From contig CAMBEC010000003.1 in the NCBI GenBank assembly GCA_945865485.1, forward strand, positions 62,001 through 126,000: DNA of 64,000 bases, in the 5' to 3' direction. Position 1 is the stretch's first letter; each line of letters opens with the position of its first letter. The notes below the pieces were generated by a model. It was not told the origin of the DNA. It saw only the letters and a program-made list of their open reading frames with translations, and searched no databases. Source of the stretch: Rickettsia typhi. GTDB taxonomy: Bacteria > Pseudomonadota > Alphaproteobacteria > Rickettsiales > Rickettsiaceae. Below are positions 1 to 9,432 of the stretch, piece by piece. Position numbers and translations under genes: made by a program.

Positions 1-2
1 TT

Positions 3-539
3 TATCCAGGAGAAGTAGCAATTCTTCATGGCAAGATGAAGTCTGCGGACAAAGAGGCTGTAATGCAAAAATTTAAGGATGGGGTAGTTAAAATTTTAGT
101 TGCAACGACAGTGATTGAAGTTGGTATCGATGTGCCAGATGCTACATTAATTATTGTCGAAAATGCGGAGAAATTTGGCCTTGCGCAGTTGCATCAACTA
201 AGAGGTAGAGTGGGGCGTGGAGAGTTACAGTCTTACTGTATTCTTATGTATAATCCTAAAAGATTTTCAGCTACTGCCAGAAACAGATTGGAAATCATGA
301 GACAAAGTAATGATGGGTTTTATATTGCTGAACAAGACTTACTTCTTCGTGGAGGAGGAGAAATTCTTGGTACTAAGCAAAGCGGAGAACCAGAGTTCTT
401 CTTTGCTGATTTAGGACGTGATTTGAATATTTTGCTAAGAGCAAACAAATTAGCTCAGAATACTAGATTTTCTGAATTTACAGAGTTTCAAGCAAAGCTT
501 TTTGCAAGAGATCGTCAGGAGTTAGCAAAAAGTGGATAG
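3..539 (+). CDS. recG: ATP-dependent DNA helicase RecG, C-terminal part
   Basis: This is the 3' end of recG; the reading frame is open back to base 3 and the start lies outside the window. RecG is a superfamily 2 helicase that remodels stalled replication forks and branched DNA. The visible part holds the end of the second helicase domain: TTVIEVGIDVPDA (motif V) and QLRGRVGRGE (motif VI), followed by the RecG-typical LLLRGGGEILGTKQSG segment. The Mfd protein in this window carries related motifs, but the spacing and C-terminus here fit RecG. The methionine at base 36 is internal and not a real start. No intact terminator is evident after the TAG stop. Confidence 0.93.
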   Translation, partial: YPGEVAILHGKMKSADKEAVMQKFKDGVVKILVATTVIEVGIDVPDATLIIVENAEKFGLAQLHQLRGRVGRGELQSYCILMYNPKRFSATARNRLEIMRQSNDGFYIAEQDLLLRGGGEILGTKQSGEPEFFFADLGRDLNILLRANKLAQNTRFSEFTEFQAKLFARDRQELAKSG

Positions 540-641
540 TGAAATAATATTTGTTTCAAAAGTTACAAATACTTGCCTTGCTATTGGTCAATGTTTTATT
601 ATAAAAATATAAATAATTGAACTTAAAAATTAGTACAGTTT

Positions 642-1085
642 ATGTCCAAATCACATACATCTCAAGATACAGCTCCCCAAAATCAAATAGTTTTTTCTGA
701 TAAGCTGGTTATAAGAATGGCTAATAAATTGGCCCAAAACGTATATGCTTCTCCTCCAAAAACGAGGCAAGCAGCGTTTGATATAGTATTTAGTAAAGAA
801 AGCCCTTCTGATATACTATTCGTAACTCAATTTATAAAATCACTTATTAATAAAATAACAGAAAAACTTCCTGATGATTGGAGTGATTCTCAACTAAATG
901 AGTCTATATTAAAATTTCTTGATTCAAATCCAGAAGCAATGATTTTATTTCAAGAATTAAAGCTGATAAAAATAGTAACGATAGATAAATTGCCTGACCA
1001 TTTGTTAGTGGAAGAAAATAAATCATTAGAAAAAGGGGGAGGTACCGAAACTTTAGGGGATATAAGTATAGAAGACCTAACATAA
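642..1085 (+). CDS. Hypothetical protein, 147 residues
   Basis: I do not recognise this protein. It has no signal peptide or membrane segment and looks soluble and mostly helical. The N-terminus is polar (SKSHTSQDTAPQ) and the C-terminus acidic (TLGDISIEDLT) after a short Gly run. It stands alone, about 100 bases after recG and convergent with the sodium symporter gene, and its start has no clear Shine-Dalgarno sequence. Its low-complexity polar ends resemble other orphan proteins of the window (50789-52144, 31408-32430), but no shared domain can be shown by eye. An effector role is possible but unsupported. Confidence 0.6.
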   Translation: MSKSHTSQDTAPQNQIVFSDKLVIRMANKLAQNVYASPPKTRQAAFDIVFSKESPSDILFVTQFIKSLINKITEKLPDDWSDSQLNESILKFLDSNPEAMILFQELKLIKIVTIDKLPDHLLVEENKSLEKGGGTETLGDISIEDLT

Positions 1086-1094
1086 TTTTATTCT

Positions 1095-1116
1095 TAATAA
1101 CTTAATTTAGTTATTA
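1095..1116. terminator. Possible bidirectional hairpin between convergent genes
   Basis: An 8-bp perfect stem (TAATAACT/AGTTATTA) with a 6-base loop sits between the hypothetical gene and the convergent symporter gene and overlaps the symporter stop codon. It is AT-only, so the call is weak, but the position suits a shared terminator. Confidence 0.35.
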
Positions 1117-2493
1117 GTGTGTTTTGTAATTTATTCTCTTTACGAAGTAAAAAGCCAAAAATATCAATAAGTGGGATATGGTCCCAACAAATACTCCTTT
1201 GAGATAGAAATACTTTTCAAAGTACAATTGCCATATAACAAATGTTATGGCGCCAGTAGTACACGAAATAATAAAATCTCTTTTTCCAATAATGATTCCA
1301 AATAAACCGAAAATCATTGGTACCAGAACTATAGGACTCCAAAAACCTACTACGAAGATTACCAAATCAACTACCTTAGAAAAGCATAAGGCAATAACTA
1401 TTGCTATACTACCAATCAGAACATTCATTATTCTGGCAAGCATTAACATAGAATTTTGATTCTTAACTGCAAATAATGGATTCATAATATCTTTAACAAT
1501 AGTAACGGAAGTAATATTCAAATCTGAATCAGCGGTCGACATCACAGCAGCTAATAAACCAACAACAACTATTCCTTGAACTCCTACTGGAATTATATGA
1601 TCAATTAAATAAGGCAGGGCTAAACTTGCCTTAATATCTGGGTATTGGATATAAGCAATTAAGCCATTAATAGTTACAAATATTAAAAATATAACATAAA
1701 TACCTGTTTTTATGAGTATAGCATTGGTTGTGGTTTTACTATCTTTGTTAATCAGAGCCCTTTGAATAAACGTTGGTAACAAGTTGATAACTGAAAAACC
1801 AAGCGCTGCCGATATCGTGATTCCAAGCAGATCTTGATTATCTGAGAACGAAACCTTATCAAGAGGTACGGAGGAAATAAATTTATCAAGCCCGATTTGG
1901 TATAAGCCAAAAATTGTGATAATTGGTATGGCGACTATCATCGCAAAGAATTGAATTAGGTTAGTGAAGAGGACTGATTGCAAGCCGCCTATTGTCGTGT
2001 ATATAACCACTATTCCGTAACTAAGAGTTACCCCTAAAACATAGTCTACTTGTAGGATATATTCAAAAATTCTTCCGCTCACGCTTATTTGGGCTGCCAA
2101 TAACCCTATAGAAACTAAAATTGCCGAAACTCCACCAATATAGCGTCCGGGGGAGCCGTAGTAACTTGACATAATATCACCAATAGTTTCTGATCCGTAA
2201 TGCTGGATTAGCTTTGGAACTACATAAATTGCTATCAATATATCAATCGGCATAGCAATAATTAGACCGTAGCTATTTGCAATAGTTTCGGAAAAAGCTT
2301 TTTCAGATATTCCAAAAGTTGTACCTCCACCAATACTTGAAGCAAAGATCGTAGCTACAAGCAATAGATGATTTCCTTTAACTCCTTTGGTAATTCTTGA
2401 AAAAGACTTGAAGTTACCGCCTGTAGTTCTTTTAACTATACCTATTATGAGTAAGAGCAAAAGGTATGAGAATACTATAATTATATCAATCAC
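1114..2493 (-). CDS. Sodium:solute symporter family protein (PutP-like)
   Basis: A 459-residue inner-membrane protein with about 12-13 hydrophobic segments, of the sodium:solute symporter family (TC 2.A.21, which includes PutP). Visible family features are the N-terminal FASSIGGGTTFGISEKA region, the YTTIGGLQSVLFTNLIQFF segment and the AAVMSTADSDLN segment matching the family's conserved Ser/Thr-rich sodium-site helix. The substrate cannot be read from sequence; an amino acid or other small solute from the host is likely. The start is GTG, preceded by AGGAT, and lies 3 bases after the stop of the AmpG-like gene, so the two are almost certainly co-transcribed and translationally coupled. Confidence 0.85.
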   Translation of the reverse strand: MIDIIIVFSYLLLLLIIGIVKRTTGGNFKSFSRITKGVKGNHLLLVATIFASSIGGGTTFGISEKAFSETIANSYGLIIAMPIDILIAIYVVPKLIQHYGSETIGDIMSSYYGSPGRYIGGVSAILVSIGLLAAQISVSGRIFEYILQVDYVLGVTLSYGIVVIYTTIGGLQSVLFTNLIQFFAMIVAIPIITIFGLYQIGLDKFISSVPLDKVSFSDNQDLLGITISAALGFSVINLLPTFIQRALINKDSKTTTNAILIKTGIYVIFLIFVTINGLIAYIQYPDIKASLALPYLIDHIIPVGVQGIVVVGLLAAVMSTADSDLNITSVTIVKDIMNPLFAVKNQNSMLMLARIMNVLIGSIAIVIALCFSKVVDLVIFVVGFWSPIVLVPMIFGLFGIIIGKRDFIISCTTGAITFVIWQLYFEKYFYLKGVFVGTISHLLIFLAFYFVKRINYKTH

Positions 2494-2496
2494 GGT

Positions 2497-3768
2497 TTAT
2501 CCTAGTTTGTTTTTTTTCATTTTTTCTAAGTATACTATCATCACCAGTGCTGGAACTGTGGCAACTGTTGTAAAAAGATAAAATATTGTCCAGCCAAAAT
2601 TGGCAACAAAGTAACCAGAGATAGATGGTAATATTGATCTAGATAGCCCCATCATTGAAGAAAAGAAAGAGTATTGTGTGGCTCTAAATTTTCCATCACA
2701 TAAAGATGCGATAAAGGCAATGTATGCAGCCATTGTCATGCCTCCACTTATACCTTCAAATCCAGTAATTAAGAATAATAAATAGATATTCTTTCCAAAA
2801 GCATCCTGTACCACAAAGAGAATGTGAGCAGCTGCATGAATTGAGCCAAAAAGTAATAAACTGTCATAAAGAGGCTTTCTCTTCATTATATAGCTTGCCA
2901 TTAATCCGCCAATCATTGCAGAAATAGCTCCAAATAATTTCCCTGCTGTAGCAATTTCAAATGAATCATAGCCAATATGGTGCAGAAATGGGTTAATCAT
3001 CATACTGATAAAGTTATCTGGTAGTCGGTATAAGATTAAGAAAATAATGACAAATAATATGTACTTATTTGAGCCAACTGGCTGTAAAATTTTATTTACT
3101 AAAGAACATATTTTTTGAAAATGACTTTGGTTTTTAATCACATTTTCGATGATTTCATTGTTGAATTTTGTATAAAGCGAATTCAAATCTTTTGATAGTA
3201 AAATCAAGATGATAGGAAAGGTAATTAACACAACGCTGAATAGTTCGTAGACAAGATCCCATCTCATATATTGAGAAATATAAATTGCTCCAGAGCTAGA
3301 AATTAACATACCTATACGATAGCCAAATATGTACATTCCAGAAATTTCACCTTGATGTTTTTTGTCAACTAATTCTGTTCGAAGAGCGCCAAGAACTGAA
3401 TCTTGGGCGGAAGCAAAAACAGATATCAAAAATCCAGATATTGCTATAGGTAAAAGTTCTTCAGTTGGGTCAAATGCGCTTATCAGGTATACTGAGGCGC
3501 TTAGTAAAAGTTGTACTAATAGTAACCAAGAAAGTCTCTGGCCAAAAAGAGAATGTAGTACTGGAATTTTTCTGGTATCAAACAGAGGCGCCCAAGTAAA
3601 ATTTATTGCATAAGGTATTGATACTAGAGAAAATGCCCCTATGGTTCGTATGTCTACTTTTTCGAATGAAAGCCAGTAGTTAAGTGTATAACCGCTAAGC
3701 ATTATAGTAAAGCCGCTCATTAATCCGAACAGCCATACGATTAAAAACTTTTTTCTAGTCATTGGCAT
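2497..3768 (-). CDS. ampG: AmpG-like MFS transporter
   Basis: A 423-residue major facilitator superfamily protein with about 12 membrane helices. The sequence around GFLISVFASAQDSVLGALRTELV matches the AmpG/acetyl-CoA-transporter branch, where an ASxQDxxxDA-like motif follows helix 4. AmpG imports anhydromuropeptides for cell-wall recycling; Rickettsiales carry several AmpG paralogues, and some have probably acquired other substrates, so the cargo is uncertain. It is first in a two-gene minus-strand operon with the sodium symporter and divergent from tlc. ATG codons at 3768 and 3762 are both possible starts. Confidence 0.78.
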   Translation of the reverse strand: MPMTRKKFLIVWLFGLMSGFTIMLSGYTLNYWLSFEKVDIRTIGAFSLVSIPYAINFTWAPLFDTRKIPVLHSLFGQRLSWLLLVQLLLSASVYLISAFDPTEELLPIAISGFLISVFASAQDSVLGALRTELVDKKHQGEISGMYIFGYRIGMLISSSGAIYISQYMRWDLVYELFSVVLITFPIILILLSKDLNSLYTKFNNEIIENVIKNQSHFQKICSLVNKILQPVGSNKYILFVIIFLILYRLPDNFISMMINPFLHHIGYDSFEIATAGKLFGAISAMIGGLMASYIMKRKPLYDSLLLFGSIHAAAHILFVVQDAFGKNIYLLFLITGFEGISGGMTMAAYIAFIASLCDGKFRATQYSFFSSMMGLSRSILPSISGYFVANFGWTIFYLFTTVATVPALVMIVYLEKMKKNKLG

Positions 3769-4143
3769 GCTTTCATACTCAAGTAATTTTTAGTATACAC
3801 AGCAAAAATCTATGAAGATTAATCCTAAGCCGTGTAGTGTAAGTAAAATAGTGTGACTTTACAACTGTATAAATTAGTCTTTAAATTACCTCTGCGTGAT
3901 TCTTGCTCCTCTGGAGCCTTATAAGACTTAGCTTGGTGGCCGTGGTGGGCCAGAGTTAAGTTCACAAGAATATATACTATAACAGCATTGTGTGACAGTA
4001 TTATCCTTTAATGTTTATCAGTCAATAACTATAAAGACGACAAAGCTTTTTTATTGACAACCAGGTGGCTGTGTATTAGAAATGGTAGGTATTTACAAGA
4101 GCATGTAAGTACTGTTTTTAAGCAGGTTTTTTGTAAATTTTGA
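3769..4143. other. Divergent intergenic region, ampG-like / tlc
   Basis: This 375-base gap separates the minus-strand ampG-like gene from plus-strand tlc and must hold both promoters. A GC-richer patch around 3890-3960 (ctcctctggagcctt, tggtggccgtggtgggcc) stands out from the AT-rich background and resembles the decayed intergenic repeats elsewhere in the window. No ORF or RNA gene is apparent. Confidence 0.5.
4054..4082 (+). promoter_or_regulatory. Candidate sigma-70 promoter for tlc
   Basis: A perfect TTGACA box at 4054-4059 is followed, after 17 bases, by TAGAAA at 4077-4082. It lies 62 bases before the tlc start codon. The -35 is ideal and the -10 mediocre. Confidence 0.45.
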
Positions 4144-5676
4144 ATGTCTAATCTTAGAAAGCCAATCTTCTCCCGTAAGATAAAAGATATATTCTGGCCA
4201 ATCGAGCGCTCAGAGATAAAGCTATTTTTACCTCTTGGGCTAATGATGATGTGTATGTTGTTTAACTTCGGGTCATTAAGGTCAATTAAAGATAGCTTAG
4301 TTGTGCCAAATATAGGTGCGGAAGTTATTAGTTTTCTTAAATTATGGTTGGTCCTGCCATCTACAGTGATTTTTACTTTGATTTACGTCCGATTAAGTAA
4401 TGTATTTGAGTATGACCGTTTATTTTATCTTATAGTTTGCTTTTTTCTTAGTTTCTTTATTTTATTTACATATGTTCTCTTTCCGCAGCAACATATGTTT
4501 CATCCAAGCGACGAAACTATAGCGCATTTAGCGCAAAATTACCCGTACTTAAAATGGTTTATAAAAATCTTGGGTAAATGGAGCTATGCCTTGATGTACG
4601 TTTTTTGTGAATTGTGGAGTGTTGTAATAATCAATTTATTATTCTGGCAGTATGCAAATCATATTTTTGATACTGATTCAGCTAAAAGGTTCTATCCATT
4701 TCTTGGTATGATAGGTAACTTAGGTTTAATTATAGCAGGGAATGTGTTAGTAAGCTTTTCTGACCTCTCAGGTATTTCGGACGATCATATCCTCAAGTCA
4801 TATTCAAATGACATTGGATATCAGTGTGAAATGGTTTTAAAACCGATTATGAAGTCTGTTGTTTTTGCCGGTCTAGTAGCTATGGTTTTATATAGGTATA
4901 TAGATCATTATGTTCTTAAAGGTAGTGAATTCAAGCGTAAAAAAAATAGTACTGGGGAAAAAACTAAAACTTCCTTATCCTTTGCCCAAAGTATTAAATT
5001 AATTATGAAGTCAAAGTATATTGGTCATATTGTCTTGCTCGTGCTTTGTTATGGGTTGCTAATAAACATTCTCGAAGGCCCTTGGAAGTCAAAAGTTAGC
5101 GAACTTTATCCCAATACAATTGACTATATAAATTTTATGGGTAGGTTTAATATCTGGATGGGTGTTTCTTGTGTTGCTTTCATGGTGATAGGTAGTAATA
5201 TTTTGAGAAACTTTTCTTGGAGTATATCGGCGTTAGTTACGCCATTTATGATTACGGGAACTGGTTTAATCTTTTTTGGTTTTGTAATAACTGCTAATTA
5301 CGTAGATTTTTCCGATGAGTGGCTGAATCCAATATATTTTGCGGTACTTATAGGGGCTATTCAAAATATACTAAGTAAAGCAACAAAATATTCTTTGTTT
5401 GATTCAACAAAAGAAATGGCCTATATACCACTCTCTTTGGAGCTTAGAACTAAAGGTAAAGCTGCAGTTGAAGTTATAGGTTTGAAATTCGGCAAGTCGC
5501 TGGGGGCGTTTATACAGTCTTCAATGTTTATCCTTATGCCAATGGCAACTTTTGATTCAGTGGCTCAATATTTACTTGGTATTTTTATATTAGTAATGGC
5601 GTTGTGGATATGGAATGTTAGGATCCTTGGAAAAGAGTACGCAAACCTAAAAGGTAAAGAAAATGAAAGCAATTAA
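4144..5676 (+). CDS. tlc: ATP/ADP translocase, Tlc/NTT family
   Basis: A 510-residue inner-membrane nucleotide transporter with about 12 membrane helices, the usual length for the family (about 500). The N-terminal segment FGSLRSIKDSLVVPNIGAEVISFLK is the hallmark of the Tlc/NTT family, and the KYSLFDSTKEMAYIPLSLELRTKGKAAVE segment near the C-terminus is also diagnostic. Tlc1 of Rickettsia exchanges host ATP for bacterial ADP; paralogues take other nucleotides, so exact specificity is open. It is the strongest sign in the window of an intracellular lifestyle. It heads a tight run and overlaps the next gene by 14 bases. Confidence 0.95.
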   Translation: MSNLRKPIFSRKIKDIFWPIERSEIKLFLPLGLMMMCMLFNFGSLRSIKDSLVVPNIGAEVISFLKLWLVLPSTVIFTLIYVRLSNVFEYDRLFYLIVCFFLSFFILFTYVLFPQQHMFHPSDETIAHLAQNYPYLKWFIKILGKWSYALMYVFCELWSVVIINLLFWQYANHIFDTDSAKRFYPFLGMIGNLGLIIAGNVLVSFSDLSGISDDHILKSYSNDIGYQCEMVLKPIMKSVVFAGLVAMVLYRYIDHYVLKGSEFKRKKNSTGEKTKTSLSFAQSIKLIMKSKYIGHIVLLVLCYGLLINILEGPWKSKVSELYPNTIDYINFMGRFNIWMGVSCVAFMVIGSNILRNFSWSISALVTPFMITGTGLIFFGFVITANYVDFSDEWLNPIYFAVLIGAIQNILSKATKYSLFDSTKEMAYIPLSLELRTKGKAAVEVIGLKFGKSLGAFIQSSMFILMPMATFDSVAQYLLGIFILVMALWIWNVRILGKEYANLKGKENESN

Positions 5677-7399
5677 GATCATATTTATTTTATTAGTATT
5701 AACTTTATTAAGTTTAGCTGGGCTTTGGTATTATGTGACAGATAGAGTTGCTACGGAATTAAATGAAAAATATGCTGGTAAAGAATTTGCGGTCAAAGGA
5801 ATTGATAAAACGGATTATTTTATTACCTTTGACAAAGTAGTTCCATCAGGTTTTCCATATAAAATTGCTTGGGAGGCTATAGGGTGGAAAGAGGAGAGTA
5901 GAGGGGCTGAAATTATCTATAAATCTCCTCTAGAATTTGGTTATGATTTAATGTTACAACGGGTGTTTGTTAATTATAGTGGAGATATAGTTGCTTCTTA
6001 TAAACCAGCCAAACATGGCTTTGGCTCGCTGCTAAAAATAGATAATTATAATATTGGTATGGACATACCTTTAAATAAGGAATTGTTTAAAACGCTTAAG
6101 GCAATGAAAGATCCGGTGCAGATAGTAAACCATATATCGGAGATTAAAATTTCTACTGGAAAAGTTGAGATTTTTGATTTAATTGATAACGAGAAGTTTT
6201 ATGATAAGGAATTTGAGCGCATGAAACTATCTTTTTTGCCTAAAAAAACTTATGAAAATATAGAAGATTTGTTAGCTAATATTCCTCAAGAATACAAGAT
6301 ACATTATATTGTTAAAACAAAGCAAAACAATGCAACCATGAGGCGTTTACCGGTTAGCCTATTTTATGGATTCTCCGCCTTGCCTGCAGGTTTTGATTTT
6401 ACTGCTAATGCTGAAATAAAAACTAATGGCAAGACTTCTGAGGAATATATGAAGGGGCTCGAGATTAAAGCTGATATTATTTGCGAGTCAAATTATATTG
6501 ATTTACCAGACTTAAAAATACAGTATAAATCTGGAAATTATATTGATGGCAGAGAATTTATGCTTGATACGAGCTCTAAAATTAAAGCAAAATCAGGTTT
6601 GTTCGATCAAATTTTTGAACGATATGAGTTATATGCTCCTTTTGTTGTTAAGACACCAATAGGAAGAGAGATAGACCATGAAATTCGCTATATTATACAC
6701 AATAAAGAGGTATTTAAATTCAAGGACCTTGAGAATAGCTCATATGATTTTAGCTTAAAAATGAATTCTTCTAATACAAAGAGTAAGAAGAACCTAAAGA
6801 TAGATGATTTTAGTATTTTGTCTGACAAATCTGGAGTAAGGCTAAAACATGAAATGGAATCAAACATTGGTCCAAAAAGCAATTGGTTTGCAAATGGTGT
6901 TTTATATTTAACCAATTACCCATCAGTGATCGAATTTACTTCTGGATATATTTATAGATTTGGTAAATTCAAAATCTTAAATGATGAAGCAAGAAAGCTT
7001 TATATAGATGTAAATAAAGCTTTCCTTAAGGATATATCAGACCATCCTAAATCAACTTCGAACGACCTGAGTTTTGAGTACACAATTGATTCAAACCATA
7101 TGGATCAATCAGAAATTGGTAGTGTAAAATTTGGTCAGATAGCGCAGCTATATACTTTAATGCTTTATCAAAAGTTATTTGATAAAGTTGGGCACGGTGG
7201 AGATGTTCTAGCCAGAATGAGAGAAATCTTGCCTCAAATTGATGGTAGCGAACCATTGCTAAAAAAGATTCTACCAAGAATTTCTGATGGTAATGTAGTT
7301 AAGAAATTAGATAATGCCTCACCTGATGAGGCAAAAGATATAATTGGTAAGCTTGTACCGAAGAATAAGGCTGGGCTACTTCAAAATTCAATCCAATAA
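5663..7399 (+). CDS. DUF2125-like membrane-anchored protein
   Basis: A 578-residue protein with one N-terminal membrane segment (about residues 4-24, followed by WYYVTDRV) and a long periplasmic part. The anchor, then a short beta-rich region with PSGFPYKIAWEAIGW, matches the start of the alphaproteobacterial DUF2125 family, whose members carry a GFP(F/Y) motif after the anchor; the family is uncharacterised and somewhat AsmA-like. The C-terminal 120 residues are helical and charged. The start codon overlaps the end of tlc and ispB follows after 17 bases, so it is in the tlc operon. The family call is moderate; the function is unknown. Confidence 0.62.
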   Translation: MKAIKIIFILLVLTLLSLAGLWYYVTDRVATELNEKYAGKEFAVKGIDKTDYFITFDKVVPSGFPYKIAWEAIGWKEESRGAEIIYKSPLEFGYDLMLQRVFVNYSGDIVASYKPAKHGFGSLLKIDNYNIGMDIPLNKELFKTLKAMKDPVQIVNHISEIKISTGKVEIFDLIDNEKFYDKEFERMKLSFLPKKTYENIEDLLANIPQEYKIHYIVKTKQNNATMRRLPVSLFYGFSALPAGFDFTANAEIKTNGKTSEEYMKGLEIKADIICESNYIDLPDLKIQYKSGNYIDGREFMLDTSSKIKAKSGLFDQIFERYELYAPFVVKTPIGREIDHEIRYIIHNKEVFKFKDLENSSYDFSLKMNSSNTKSKKNLKIDDFSILSDKSGVRLKHEMESNIGPKSNWFANGVLYLTNYPSVIEFTSGYIYRFGKFKILNDEARKLYIDVNKAFLKDISDHPKSTSNDLSFEYTIDSNHMDQSEIGSVKFGQIAQLYTLMLYQKLFDKVGHGGDVLARMREILPQIDGSEPLLKKILPRISDGNVVKKLDNASPDEAKDIIGKLVPKNKAGLLQNSIQ

Positions 7400-7416
7400 A
7401 AAGATAGGAAATAAAT

Positions 7417-8397
7417 TTGAACTTAATTCAGGAGATTCATAGTTATTTGTCTAGCGACATTCAAGCGATGAATGAAATCATTGTCGATAGTTTGTCTGTT
7501 GAGGAAGAACTAATTAAGGTCATTAGTACACATTTGTCTACTACTGGTGGAAAAAGAATGCGTCCTATTCTGACTGTGCTTTCTGCAAAAATGCTTGGCT
7601 ATGAAGGGTCTCAATCAATAAAACTTGCTGCTGCAGTTGAGTTCATTCATATGGCTACCTTGCTTCATGATGATGTTGTAGATGGTAGCAGAATGCGTCG
7701 TTTTTTACCCACCGCAAATGTTGTGTGGGGAAGTAAAGCAAGTATACTAGTTGGTGATTTTTTATTTAGTCAGTCATTTAAATTAATAGTATCGACTAAA
7801 ATTATCCCAGCACTGTTGGCCTTATCTAATGCTTCAGCAATTATAGCTGAGGGGGAGGTGTCTCAACTTGTTAAGCTTGAGCAAAAACGTATTGTTGGGG
7901 AAGAGGAATATCTGAAAGTTATTAACGCTAAAACAGCAGAACTTTTTGGTACTGCTTGTGAGGTTGGAGGAATTGTTGCGGGAAGAGAAGACCTTGCTCC
8001 AAATCTTAAGAATTTTGGCTTGTGTTTAGGAAATATTTTTCAGATAGCTGATGATGCTTTGGACTACTTTAGTGATAGTAGTAAAGTTGGTAAGAATGTA
8101 GGTGATGATTTTTTTGAGGGAAAAATTACATTACCAATTATTCTATTAACTAGAAAAATTTCAGATAAAGAAAATAATAGACTTAGGAAAATGATAGAGG
8201 CTCAAGAGCGTTCTGAAGCTGATTTTAATTGGATTAAGTTAATTATGAATGAACATGAAATTCAAACCGACATTAAAACCTATCTTGATGCATTAAGGCT
8301 TAATGCTCTAAATTCATTGGCAGAAATCAATGTTAAAAATAAACCCAAAGAATACTTGGAAAAATTAGTAGATTTTGCCATCAATAGATCATATTAA
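7417..8397 (+). CDS. ispB: Polyprenyl diphosphate synthase (octaprenyl type)
   Basis: A 326-residue cytosolic trans-isoprenyl diphosphate synthase that condenses IPP units onto an allylic primer to make the side chain of ubiquinone. GGKRMRP binds IPP; the first Asp-rich motif is HDDVVDGSRMRR and the second is QIADDALDYFSD, both intact. The first motif has the DDxxD spacing of long-chain enzymes. The start is TTG at 7417, preceded by AGGAA. A plasmid- or host-derived isoprenoid precursor supply is not addressed in this window. It is followed by ctaA after 3 bases, which fits a shared respiratory-cofactor operon. Confidence 0.9.
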   Translation: MNLIQEIHSYLSSDIQAMNEIIVDSLSVEEELIKVISTHLSTTGGKRMRPILTVLSAKMLGYEGSQSIKLAAAVEFIHMATLLHDDVVDGSRMRRFLPTANVVWGSKASILVGDFLFSQSFKLIVSTKIIPALLALSNASAIIAEGEVSQLVKLEQKRIVGEEEYLKVINAKTAELFGTACEVGGIVAGREDLAPNLKNFGLCLGNIFQIADDALDYFSDSSKVGKNVGDDFFEGKITLPIILLTRKISDKENNRLRKMIEAQERSEADFNWIKLIMNEHEIQTDIKTYLDALRLNALNSLAEINVKNKPKEYLEKLVDFAINRSY

Positions 8398-8400
8398 AAC

Positions 8401-9432
8401 ATGAATTCAAGGTCTGATAAGCACAATAAGATTATTTCGATTTGGCTATGCATGATGTGTTTTCTTGTTGTGTTGATGATTTTTATAGGTGGCTTTACTC
8501 GCCTTACAGAGGCTGGTTTATCGATAACTGAATGGAATCCAGTTAGTGGAATTTTACCACCTTTGAATGAAAATAGCTGGCACATAGAATTTGGAAAATA
8601 CAAACACTCACCAGAATACCAAAATATTAATTTTGGCATGAGTTTATCAGAGTTCAAATCCATTTATTTAATCGAATTTATTCATAGGATTGCTGGTAGA
8701 ATAACCGGCCTTTTATATGTTATCCCATTATTGATATTTCTTTTGAAGGGCTATATAAAGCCAAATGAGGTTGGGATATATTGCGTTGGCTTAGTATTGT
8801 TCTTATCCCAGGGTGTGATGGGGTGGTATATGGTTAAGAGCGGCTTAGTGCTTGATCCCCATGTCAGTCATTATAGGCTGGCTGCGCATCTATTCCTTGC
8901 GGTATTATTATATACTTTATTCTTTTGGCAGTTTATGAAAAGTAAGCTAGATATAATACTTTTTCCATCGGCTGTTTCTGTTTCCTTGGAAAAGGTATTG
9001 TGCAAGCTTGCTATTATAATTTTACTCTTACAGATAGTCTTTGGCGCATTTGTTGCTGGGCTTGATGCTGGGCTTGTCTACAATCAATTTCCTTTAATGG
9101 GAGAAAGGTTTGTTCCTGATGAGCTCAAAATTTCTACTCTTACGTGGACTAGTTTTTCAGATCCTATATTTGTTCAATTTGTTCATAGAATGACAGCTTA
9201 TTTATTAAGCGTTATTATCGTTATTTTTTGTATCAAAGGGTGGAAAATTGCTAATAAAAAATTCTCTTTAGTTTTAGGATATATATTTATGGCTTTAGTA
9301 ATACAAGTTTTACTTGGCATATTAACTCTGGTTTATAATGTTCCAATAGAACTTGCTCTATTGCATCAGTTTGGCGCAGTTGTATTACTTTCTTGTTTAA
9401 TTTGGGCTTATTTTCTACTTAATAATTCATGA
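8401..9432 (+). CDS. ctaA: Heme A synthase (COX15/CtaA)
   Basis: A 343-residue inner-membrane protein with about eight helices that oxidises the C8 methyl of heme O to give heme A for cytochrome aa3 oxidase. Family features are GGFTRLTEAGLSITEWNPV near the N-terminus, EFIHRIAGRITGL (first heme-ligand His), and FVHRMTAYLLS plus LLHQFGAVVLL in the second half. The length is that of the alphaproteobacterial type 2 enzymes, which lack the Cys pairs of the Bacillus type. It shares 4 bases (ATGA) with the next gene. Confidence 0.93.
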   Translation: MNSRSDKHNKIISIWLCMMCFLVVLMIFIGGFTRLTEAGLSITEWNPVSGILPPLNENSWHIEFGKYKHSPEYQNINFGMSLSEFKSIYLIEFIHRIAGRITGLLYVIPLLIFLLKGYIKPNEVGIYCVGLVLFLSQGVMGWYMVKSGLVLDPHVSHYRLAAHLFLAVLLYTLFFWQFMKSKLDIILFPSAVSVSLEKVLCKLAIIILLLQIVFGAFVAGLDAGLVYNQFPLMGERFVPDELKISTLTWTSFSDPIFVQFVHRMTAYLLSVIIVIFCIKGWKIANKKFSLVLGYIFMALVIQVLLGILTLVYNVPIELALLHQFGAVVLLSCLIWAYFLLNNS